Shown here: positions 5,439 to 10,714 of the stretch, piece after piece | How the letters are laid out: the number at the start of each line of letters is the position of its first letter | Position numbering within the stretch: the first letter of the stretch is position 1 | Assembly (NCBI GenBank): GCA_001778275.1 | Contig: MFGM01000034.1 | Location: 1-10,714, forward strand | Source of the DNA: Candidatus Falkowbacteria bacterium RIFOXYC2_FULL_48_21 | GTDB lineage: Bacteria; Patescibacteriota; Patescibacteriia; UBA11705; JABHMO01 | Reading direction: 5' to 3' | DNA length: 10,714 bases | The notes under the pieces: generated by a model | Told to the model about the DNA's origin: nothing | Databases searched by the model: none | Seen by the model: the letters and a program-made list of their open reading frames with translations, nothing else | Position numbers and translations under genes: made by a program

Positions 5439-6281
5439 ATGAATAAGCAGGTCAAAATCGCGTGGATTGGTAAGCATTTTGGAGAAGAACCGCCATTGGT
5501 TAGGGGCAAGGGGCCAGAATCAAAGGGTAAAAAACAAGGTGCGGGGACTATTTTTTTTAGCGGCTGCAATCTGCGTTGCGTTTTTTGTCAGAATTATCAA
5601 ATTCCTCAGCAAGGACTTGGTCGATTGATCAGCGTTGAAGAGTTGGCAAACGCCATGCTTGATCTTCACGGGCAAGGCGCGGTTAATATCGATTTGGTTA
5701 CCCCGACCCTGTGGGCGGATCAAATCGTTGCGGCCGTTAAGATCGCGCGCGGCAAAGGTTTGTGTGTGCCGATTGTGTGGAATTCAAACGGTTATGAAAA
5801 GGTTTCGTTAATCGAAGCGTTGCGTGGTGTGGTGGATATTTATTTGCCGGACTTCAAATATGCCGACGATACGCTGGCGAAAAAGTATTCCGGCGTGGAA
5901 AATTATTTGGAAACGGCCAAGGCCGCTATTCGGGCAATGTATGAGCAGGTTGGAAATCTTCAACTGGATGATCAAGGTATTGCTACGCGCGGGCTCATGG
6001 TTAGGCACATGGTTTTGCCTGGATTGATGGCGAACAGCATCGGCGTCTTGAATGAAATGGCGCAAATTGATACGATGATTTATGTTAGTCTGATGAGTCA
6101 ATACAGTCCGGTCTATCGCTCGGCTGAATTTCCGGAAATCAATCGTCCCATTACGGACGAGGAAATGGATCAAGTGTATGATTATGCTGATTTTTGCGGC
6201 TTGAAAAACGGTTTTCGGCAGAAGAGTGACAGCGCGCGTCCGATGACGCCGGATTTTCGCAAAGTAAATCCTTTTGAATAA
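5439..6281 (+). CDS. PflX-like radical SAM protein (COG1313 type)
   Basis: A 280-residue radical SAM protein resembling the PflX / pyruvate formate-lyase-activating-enzyme-like group. The cluster motif CxxxCxxC is C43, C47, C50 in FFSGCNLRCVFCQNYQI, which is highly typical of that group. HFGEEPP (13-19), NIDLVTP (83-89), WNSNGYE (114-120) and DIYLPDFKYAD (133-143) also match. Full-length PflX proteins usually have an N-terminal cysteine-rich CxLCPRxC segment before the HFxEEPP motif. Here the gene begins just ahead of that motif, and a terminator and promoter lie directly upstream, so the short form appears genuine. The real substrate is unknown even for studied relatives; activation of a glycyl-radical enzyme is inferred from homology only, and no such enzyme is in the window. 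It may be co-transcribed with epmA, since no clear terminator separates them. Confidence 0.85.
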   Translation: MNKQVKIAWIGKHFGEEPPLVRGKGPESKGKKQGAGTIFFSGCNLRCVFCQNYQIPQQGLGRLISVEELANAMLDLHGQGAVNIDLVTPTLWADQIVAAVKIARGKGLCVPIVWNSNGYEKVSLIEALRGVVDIYLPDFKYADDTLAKKYSGVENYLETAKAAIRAMYEQVGNLQLDDQGIATRGLMVRHMVLPGLMANSIGVLNEMAQIDTMIYVSLMSQYSPVYRSAEFPEINRPITDEEMDQVYDYADFCGLKNGFRQKSDSARPMTPDFRKVNPFE

Positions 6282-6301
6282 AAAATGCGCGTGGTATCTT
6301 G

Positions 6302-6370
6302 GCCGGCTTCTGAAGATCGTTCACCGCGTCAAGCCGGCGAGCGAACAGTCCCATAGTCCAGCTTATGGGA
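6302..6370 (+). other. Structured region ahead of epmA
   Basis: Two stems lie in the 140-base gap: GCCGGCTT (6302-6309) with AAGCCGGC (6331-6338), and TCCCATA (6349-6355) with TATGGGA (6364-6370). A CCCTAGGG palindrome follows at 6374-6381. Neither stem has a T-run. It may be an mRNA-processing or leader structure between the radical SAM gene and epmA. No T-box consensus or known riboswitch was recognised. Confidence 0.4.
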
Positions 6371-6421
6371 TTGCCCTAGGGTTTTGAAAATCAGTTGATC
6401 GCTAAAAATTGAAAAGCCAAC

Positions 6422-7486
6422 ATGAAACACGTATTGCATATTATAAAAAACAAACAAAAACTCGAACTGCGGTTCGAGATTCTGAAGTTGATAAGAAAAT
6501 GGTTTGAACGCGAGGGATTTCTGGAAGTGGATGCGCCAATTATTGTTAGCGAACCGGGTCAGGAACCGAATATCGAGCCGATGAAGCTGGCCGTGCACAA
6601 CGAAAAAGGCCAAGCGTTTGTTGGCTACTTGCACACTTCGCCGGAGTACGCGATGAAAAAAATGCTGGCCGCCGGATTTGATAAAATATTTTATTTGGGC
6701 AAGTGTTTTCGCGATCGCGAAAGTTTTGGCCATAATCACAATCCGGAGTTTACCATGCTCGAGTGGTATCGCGCCAAGCGCGATTTTCTGGCGATTATGG
6801 ACGACGCAGAAGCGCTGTGCCGCTTCGCGGCGAAAAGTTTGAGCCAGGGGAAGTATAAGAAAAGGATTGACACCGCCAACGCGGCCAAATTGTCCGGCGG
6901 TTGGCAAAGAATTTCCATGCGTGAGTTGTGGAAAAAAGTTGTCGGAGTCGAGTTAAACGATTTTCTGACGGCCAAGGCTCTGCGCAAATTATGTGTTCAG
7001 CGCGGCTTCAAACCGGCGAACGGCGAAGACTATGAAGAATTATTCTATCGCATATTTCTTAACGAGATTGAGCCGAAGCTGGGAATGGATCGACCGATCA
7101 TCGTTTATAACTATCCGGCCTGCATGGCGTCGTTGTCTTCGCTGTGCAAAAAAGATAAGCGCTACGCGGAGCGGTTTGAGGTTTATTTCGTCGGATCGGA
7201 ATTGGCGAACGCCTTCACCGAGCTTACGAATGCGGATGAACAGCTCGCGAGATTGACGAGCGAGCGCGTTGCTCGCAAGAAAAGAGGGATGTTGGTTTAT
7301 GATATTGACGCGGAATTCGTCGAGGCGCTGCGTTTCGGCTTGCCAAAAAGTGCTGGCATCGCTCTCGGCGTTGATCGGTTGATTATGTCCATCCTTGGTT
7401 GCAAAAATATTAATGATGTGTTAGTATTGCCGATGAGCAAATTATGGAATCACGAGGAGATAAAGGGGATGAATGAGATGTGCTGA
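6422..7486 (+). CDS. epmA: EpmA, EF-P lysine ligase (LysRS paralogue)
   Basis: A class II lysyl-tRNA synthetase paralogue (EpmA/GenX/PoxA/YjeA) that attaches lysine or (R)-beta-lysine to elongation factor P. The 354 residues contain only the catalytic core; the N-terminal OB-fold that binds tRNA in true LysRS is absent. Motif 1 is around FLEVDAPII (33-41). Motif 2 is FRDRESFGHNHNPEFTMLEWY (about 96-116), and motif 3 is GIALGVDRL (312-320). GSELANAFTELTNADEQ (258-274) matches the EpmA form (GVELANGFxELTD) rather than the LysRS form. It is about 30 residues longer than E. coli EpmA, mainly in the middle (about 140-220). The target gene efp follows 113 bases downstream, which strongly supports the assignment. 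No Shine-Dalgarno precedes the ATG. EpmB is not present in the window. Confidence 0.9.
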   Translation: MKHVLHIIKNKQKLELRFEILKLIRKWFEREGFLEVDAPIIVSEPGQEPNIEPMKLAVHNEKGQAFVGYLHTSPEYAMKKMLAAGFDKIFYLGKCFRDRESFGHNHNPEFTMLEWYRAKRDFLAIMDDAEALCRFAAKSLSQGKYKKRIDTANAAKLSGGWQRISMRELWKKVVGVELNDFLTAKALRKLCVQRGFKPANGEDYEELFYRIFLNEIEPKLGMDRPIIVYNYPACMASLSSLCKKDKRYAERFEVYFVGSELANAFTELTNADEQLARLTSERVARKKRGMLVYDIDAEFVEALRFGLPKSAGIALGVDRLIMSILGCKNINDVLVLPMSKLWNHEEIKGMNEMC

Positions 7487-7585
7487 TTGTGAAATAATGA
7501 GAGGCATAAGGGCGAAAAAGATTAATGTTGAAATTCTCCCAATTCGTTTTGCGATTTTGTTTTCTTGATTTGTTGATTTTTTACC

Positions 7586-7591
7586 TATAAC
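7586..7591 (+). promoter_or_regulatory. -10 box close to the efp start
   Basis: TATAAC lies 8 bases upstream of the efp ATG, the same distance as for the radical SAM gene at 5439. The best -35 is TTGATT at 7565-7570, with a short 15-base spacer. If used, the mRNA would be leaderless or nearly so. Confidence 0.4.
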
Positions 7592-7599
7592 AATAATTT

Positions 7600-8169
7600 A
7601 TGGCAGGAACATCAGATCTTCACAAGGGTGTCGTGATTCAATTTAAAAATGATTTTTGGATTGTAACGGAAGCCTTCTTTGTCAGTCCGGGCAAGGGCTC
7701 CGCTTTTACACGTGTCAAAATGAAAAGCTTGACCAGCGGTAAAAACGTGGAACAAACGTACAAGAGCAATGAAACCGTGGATATTGTGGAAGTGCAAAAT
7801 CAGCGTTTTCAATACTTGTACAAAAGCGGGGAAAAGTACGCTTTTATGAACCAATCCAGCTACGAAACGATTGAAATCGGTGCGGATATCTTGGGCGACA
7901 CAGCCAAGTTTTTGCTCGAGGGCATGGAAGTGCGGGCGGTGTTGTTTCAAGAAAACGTGGTGGCCGTGGAGCTACCCATTAAAATGAAATATAAGGTTAC
8001 CGAAGCGCCTCCGGCCGTCAAGGGAGACACGACCAGCTCCGGCCGATTGATGAAAGACATTACGTTGGAAAATGGTTTGGTTGTGCGTGGCCCGATATTT
8101 ATCAAGCCGGGGGAAACGGTTTTGATCAATACGGAGACAGGAGAGTACTGTGAAAGGGTGAATGATTAA
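7600..8169 (+). CDS. efp: Elongation factor P
   Basis: A 189-residue EF-P, the normal length, with all three domains. These are the N-terminal KOW-like domain (about 1-65), the central OB domain (about 68-125) and the C-terminal OB domain (about 131-187), ending with the typical GPIFIKPGETVLINTETGEYCERV. EF-P binds the ribosome between the P and E sites and relieves stalling at consecutive prolines. The modified loop is SPGKGSAFTRVK with K32 at the tip. This corresponds to K34 of E. coli EF-P (PGKGQAF), the residue lysylated by EpmA, whose gene is directly upstream. The start is firm because MAGTSDLHKG matches the family N-terminus. There is no Shine-Dalgarno, and a -10 box lies 8 bases upstream. 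Confidence 0.97.
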   Translation: MAGTSDLHKGVVIQFKNDFWIVTEAFFVSPGKGSAFTRVKMKSLTSGKNVEQTYKSNETVDIVEVQNQRFQYLYKSGEKYAFMNQSSYETIEIGADILGDTAKFLLEGMEVRAVLFQENVVAVELPIKMKYKVTEAPPAVKGDTTSSGRLMKDITLENGLVVRGPIFIKPGETVLINTETGEYCERVND

Positions 8170-8171
8170 CA

Positions 8172-8299
8172 CGAATAATCGCAGGGCGCGCGAATGACAC
8201 GAATTTATAAATTGTCGTTTGAAATTGATTCAAGCGCCAATTTTTTATTTTCTGATTTTTGTAATTATTCGTGACATTCGCGCGCCCTGCGATCATTCG
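8172..8299. repeat. Long inverted repeat with 33-bp arms
   Basis: The arms at 8172-8204 and 8267-8299 match as reverse complements at 31 of 33 positions; the core AATGATCGCAGGGCGCGCG-like sequence is near-identical. A 62-base AT-rich spacer separates them. The arms are built from CGAAT/ATTCG words. A third part-copy, GCGATTATTCG (8317-8327), exactly complements 8172-8182. It begins 2 bases after the efp stop. It could act as a strong 3' end structure for efp, or be a small mobile or repeat element. Confidence 0.8.
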
Positions 8300-8306
8300 C
8301 GTCATT

Positions 8307-8334
8307 CGCGAGTTTTGCGATTATTCGCGTTTTT
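8307..8334 (+). terminator. Possible terminator downstream of efp
   Basis: CGCGA (8307-8311) pairs with TCGCG (8325-8329) around a 13-base loop and is followed by five T (8330-8334). The stem is short, so the call is tentative. Confidence 0.3.
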
Positions 8335-8341
8335 ATCCACA
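8333..8341 (+). promoter_or_regulatory. Single consensus DnaA box
   Basis: TTATCCACA is an exact match to the high-affinity DnaA box. No second exact TTATNCACA was seen in the window. An AT-rich stretch follows directly (8342-8477). A chance match or a regulatory or titration site is possible. Confidence 0.35.
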
Positions 8342-8477
8342 GGGCGTTTTTGTTTTTTTGTTTATAATAAAATAGATTAGTGATAAAATTAAAGCGTGAA
8401 GAATTTAAAATATTTTTATTTTACAATTTTCGTTGAACGGCTTGTTTAAAATAAGTTTGACTGAAAATTGAATTTGT
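8342..8477 (+). other. AT-rich upstream region of the purD-like gene
   Basis: This stretch is very AT-rich, with T-runs and a TATAAT at 8363-8368. TAAAAT at 8447-8452 is another possible -10 box. No -35 box lies at a good distance from either, so the promoter is not fixed. No gene or RNA is recognised here. Confidence 0.35.
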
Positions 8478-9767
8478 ATGGACAAAAAGAATTTTCTGTT
8501 TTTCTCGTACGACGGTCTCATCGGCGACATCGCTTGGCAAGTGGTGAAGGAGGGGCACAATGTCAAATACTTCATCGAAGCGAAAGATGAAAAAGAAGTG
8601 ACGGATGGGTTCGTGGAAAAAGTCGACGATTATGAAAAGCACGTTGAGTGGGCGGACATTATTATTTTCGATGATGTGCTCGGCCAGGGCAAGATGGCGC
8701 AAAAATTGCGTAAGCAGGGTAAGCTGGTGATTGGCGGCACGGCGTATTGCGACTTGCTTGAGGATGATCGCACCTTTGGCCAAGAGGAATTACGCAAGTA
8801 TGGAGTATCCATTATTCCTTACCAAAATTTTTCTTCATTTGACGAGGCGATTGATTTTGTGCAAAAAAATCCGGGTCGTTACGTTTTGAAACCGAGTCTC
8901 GAGGCGCAGAATATCAAGGGACTTTTATATATTGGTGAAGAAGAAGACGGCAAGGATTTATTGCAAGTGCTCGGTGATTACAAAAAGGCTTGGGAAAAAA
9001 AGATTCCATCATTTCAGTTGCAAAAAAGAATCACCGGCGTGGAGGTGGCGGTGGGCGCGTTTTTCAACGGCAAAGAGTTCGCCTATCCGATCAATGTGAA
9101 CTTTGAACACAAGAAATTATTTCCGGGCAACCTCGGCCCGTCCACCGGCGAGATGGGCACTCTTATGTTTTGGTCCGCGCCGAACAAGATTTTCAACCAA
9201 ACATTGAAAAAGATGGAGCCGAAATTGGCGGAAGAGGGTTATGTCGGTTACATCGATATCAATTGTATCGTGAATAACAACGGTATTTACCCACTTGAAT
9301 GGACATCGCGTTTCGGTTATCCCACGATCAATATTCAACAGGAGGGAATCATGATGCCGATCAGCGACTTTTTTTATGAGTTGGCAAAGGGGGAACTTAA
9401 ACAATTCAAAACTAGAACCGGTTTTCAAATCGGACTGCGTCTGGTGGTACCGCCGTTTCCGTTTGATGATCCGGAAACATTCGAAGTGAAGTCAAAGGAC
9501 TCTGTGATTATTTTCAATAAACCGACCGAGGGCGTGCATATCGAAGATGTAAAAAAGGTGAACGATGAGTGGATCGTCACCGGCACGACCGGCGCAGTGT
9601 TGGTGGTTTGCGGCCTTGGCACGACGGTGAAGCAGGCGCAAGCGCAGATGTATGGCCGAGTGAAAAATATTATTATTCCGCACATGTATTATCGCACGGA
9701 CATTGGCGACCGATGGTTTGAGGATGGCGACAGACTTCACAGTTGGGGATACCTGCACGAAAACTAG
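8478..9767 (+). CDS. PurD-like ATP-grasp ligase
   Basis: A 429-residue ATP-grasp protein related along its length to phosphoribosylamine-glycine ligase (PurD/GARS, purine synthesis step 2), which is also about 430 residues. PurD-like features are GVEVAVGAFFNGKEF (187-201), EHKKLFPGNLGPSTGEMGT (210-228, matching the HKxxxxGDxGPNTGGMG loop), PLEWTSRFGYP (272-282, matching LEFNxRFGDPE) and the C-terminal DIGDRWFEDGD-type ending. The N-terminal domain lacks the usual GxGGREHAL nucleotide-binding start, having FFSYDGLIGDIAW instead. The GGMGA and RFGDPE motifs are altered (GEMGT, RFGYP). No other purine gene is nearby. The enzyme may act on a different amine/acid pair, so purD is not assigned. The ATG at 8478 lacks a Shine-Dalgarno. 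Confidence 0.8.
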   Translation: MDKKNFLFFSYDGLIGDIAWQVVKEGHNVKYFIEAKDEKEVTDGFVEKVDDYEKHVEWADIIIFDDVLGQGKMAQKLRKQGKLVIGGTAYCDLLEDDRTFGQEELRKYGVSIIPYQNFSSFDEAIDFVQKNPGRYVLKPSLEAQNIKGLLYIGEEEDGKDLLQVLGDYKKAWEKKIPSFQLQKRITGVEVAVGAFFNGKEFAYPINVNFEHKKLFPGNLGPSTGEMGTLMFWSAPNKIFNQTLKKMEPKLAEEGYVGYIDINCIVNNNGIYPLEWTSRFGYPTINIQQEGIMMPISDFFYELAKGELKQFKTRTGFQIGLRLVVPPFPFDDPETFEVKSKDSVIIFNKPTEGVHIEDVKKVNDEWIVTGTTGAVLVVCGLGTTVKQAQAQMYGRVKNIIIPHMYYRTDIGDRWFEDGDRLHSWGYLHEN

Positions 9768-9783
9768 GAAAATCGCCGGGATA

Positions 9784-9818
9784 GTTAATAGAAGTTAATG
9801 AAGGTTAATTGATAGTTA
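9784..9818. repeat. GTTAAT words at 10-bp spacing
   Basis: GTTAAT occurs at 9784, 9794 and 9804, exactly 10 bases apart, with a partial copy (GTTA) at 9815. One-turn spacing puts the copies on the same face of the helix. It lies between the purD-like stop and the terminator. Confidence 0.5.
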
Positions 9819-9832
9819 CCCAAAGAACACAG

Positions 9833-9863
9833 CAAAACGGCGAGCAAACGCTGTTTTGTTTTT
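9833..9863 (+). terminator. Rho-independent terminator
   Basis: CAAAACGGCG (9833-9842) and CGCTGTTTTG (9849-9858) form a 10-bp stem with one G-U pair and loop AGCAAA, followed by TTTTT (9859-9863). It terminates the purD-like transcript. Its T-run overlaps the likely -35 region of rarA. Confidence 0.75.
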
Positions 9864-9874
9864 GGAAGAAACAT

Positions 9875-9885
9875 GATAATATATC
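9875..9885 (+). promoter_or_regulatory. -10 region close to the rarA start
   Basis: GATAAT (9875-9880) and the overlapping TATATC (9880-9885) lie 9 and 4 bases before the ATG at 9890. TTGTTT (9857-9862) is 17 bases upstream of TATATC and is a weak -35. Either -10 box would give an mRNA with almost no leader. Confidence 0.35.
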
Positions 9886-9889
9886 GCAT

Positions 9890-10714
9890 ATGCAGAGTTT
9901 TAATACCAAACCGCTGGCGGACAGGATGCGGCCAAGTTCACTTGATTATTTTCTCGGGCAAACGGAAATCGTTGGCGAAGGAAAACTACTTCGCCAGGCG
10001 ATTGAGGCAGATCAAGTTCCCAGTATGATTTTTTGGGGGCCGCCGGGTACGGGCAAGACAACGCTTGCTTTTATTATTGCCAAGAAAACCAAAGCTGACT
10101 TCATCCAGATCAGCGCGGTGACGAGCGGTGTTTCGGATTTACGTGAGATTATCAAAAAGGCGCAGGAGAATCGGCGTTTGAGCATACGGACGATTTTATT
10201 TATCGACGAAATTCATCGCTGGAACAAGGCGCAACAGGACGCGCTTCTGCCGATCGTGGAACAGGGGACGTTAACTTTGATTGGCGCGACTACAGAGAAT
10301 CCGAGTTTTGAGGTTCGAAGTGCGTTGTTATCGCGATGTCGCGTGTTTGTGTTGAAGCAATTGGATTGTCCGGAATTAGTCAAAATAATTCAGAATGCTT
10401 TGGTGGACAAAGAAAACGGTCTTGGCGATTTGAACATAAAAATTGTTCAGGACGTTATCGACAAAATCGCCGAGATGAGCAATGGCGACGCTCGTACCGC
10501 GCTTAATATTTTGGATTATGCCAGTTCACTTGGCAATGAGATTACGCTTGATATCGTTAAACAAGCGTTTCAAAAGTCGCACCTCATGTATGACAAAGAC
10601 GGCGAGGAGCATTACAATATCATTTCCGCGTTGCATAAATCCATGCGCGGTTCGGACGCGGACGCGTCGTTGTATTGGTTGGCGCGGATGCTAGAGGCGG
10701 GCGAAGATCCGCTT
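9890..10714 (+). CDS. rarA: RarA/MgsA replication-associated AAA+ ATPase, N-terminal part
   Basis: The frame runs open from the ATG at 9890 to the window end, giving 275 of an expected 400-450 residues. RarA (MgsA; WRNIP1/Mgs1 in eukaryotes) is a tetrameric clamp-loader-like AAA+ ATPase that acts at stalled replication forks with SSB and DNA ends. The N-terminus RMRPSSLDYFLGQ is typical. Walker A is GPPGTGKT (50-57) and Walker B is ILFIDEIH (102-109), followed by RWNKAQQDALLP. The family usually has F where W111 stands here. Sensor 1 is GATTENP (132-138), the arginine finger is in ALLSRC (145-150), and sensor 2 is GDARTALN (199-206). The MgsA C-terminal domain begins with HYNIISALHKSMRGSDADASLYWLARML. 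The remaining C-terminus is outside the window. There is no Shine-Dalgarno; a -10 box lies just upstream. Confidence 0.95.
   Translation, partial: MQSFNTKPLADRMRPSSLDYFLGQTEIVGEGKLLRQAIEADQVPSMIFWGPPGTGKTTLAFIIAKKTKADFIQISAVTSGVSDLREIIKKAQENRRLSIRTILFIDEIHRWNKAQQDALLPIVEQGTLTLIGATTENPSFEVRSALLSRCRVFVLKQLDCPELVKIIQNALVDKENGLGDLNIKIVQDVIDKIAEMSNGDARTALNILDYASSLGNEITLDIVKQAFQKSHLMYDKDGEEHYNIISALHKSMRGSDADASLYWLARMLEAGEDPL

Noticed and set aside
5439..6281. EpmB (lysine 2,3-aminomutase) for the radical SAM gene beside epmA
   Set aside because: The sequence around the cluster motif (SGCNLRCVFCQNY) and HFGEEPP are of the PflX type; KamA/EpmB signatures are absent.
6282..6421. T-box leader ahead of the LysRS-like gene
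   Set aside because: No T-box consensus (AGGGUGGNACCGCG-like) and no terminator with a T-run.
6329..6907. Antisense reading frame opposite epmA
   Set aside because: The + strand carries clear class II synthetase motifs; the antisense product has no recognisable features.
1059..7486. UGA recoded as glycine
   Set aside because: TGA ends two genes at sensible lengths and no conserved gene contains an in-frame TGA.
10482..10694. Short + frame within rarA
   Set aside because: Out of frame with the conserved RarA sequence, which continues unbroken to the window end.

Overview
All genes in this window lie on the + strand. Gene content points to a bacterium of the Patescibacteria/CPR type, though this is inference. 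The pointers are compact genes, mostly missing Shine-Dalgarno sequences, a RhuM-family protein, a stand-alone PurD-like ATP-grasp protein, and several proteins with no recognisable family. TGA serves as an ordinary stop (the 93-aa membrane protein and epmA both end in TGA), so the Gracilibacteria/SR1 code with UGA as glycine does not apply.

Layout. 1-392: C-terminal part of a RecB/Cas4-like PD-(D/E)XK nuclease. 439-750: small three-helix membrane protein. 751-1058: consensus sigma-70 promoter, terminator-like hairpin and long foldback leader ahead of a second small membrane protein (1059-1340), which ends at a strong terminator. 1443-1536: AGTCAAAAGTC-type repeats. 1661-2704: RhuM-family protein whose gene contains a perfect 25-bp palindrome. 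2792-3526: unrecognised protein. 3579-4574: rlmN (rRNA/tRNA adenosine C2-methyltransferase). 4594-4682: 89-nt foldback. 4796-5359: unrecognised charged protein with its own terminator. 5439-6281: PflX-like radical SAM protein behind a near-leaderless promoter. 6422-7486: epmA. 7600-8169: efp. 8172-8299: long inverted repeat, followed by one consensus DnaA box and an AT-rich stretch. 8478-9767: PurD-like ATP-grasp enzyme. 9784-9863: 10-bp-phased GTTAAT words and a terminator. 9890-end: rarA, cut by the window edge.

How the genes relate. The clearest functional pair is epmA-efp: EpmA attaches lysine (or beta-lysine) to the KG-loop lysine of EF-P, which rescues ribosomes stalled on polyproline. 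RlmN also acts on the ribosome and tRNA, so the middle of the window has a translation-quality theme. No EpmB (lysine 2,3-aminomutase) is present; the radical SAM gene just upstream of epmA is of a different family. rarA concerns replication-fork maintenance.

The most unusual content is between the genes. At least four gaps carry imperfect inverted or tandem repeats built from short words, and the words differ from gap to gap. No complete new defence or mobile system is visible.
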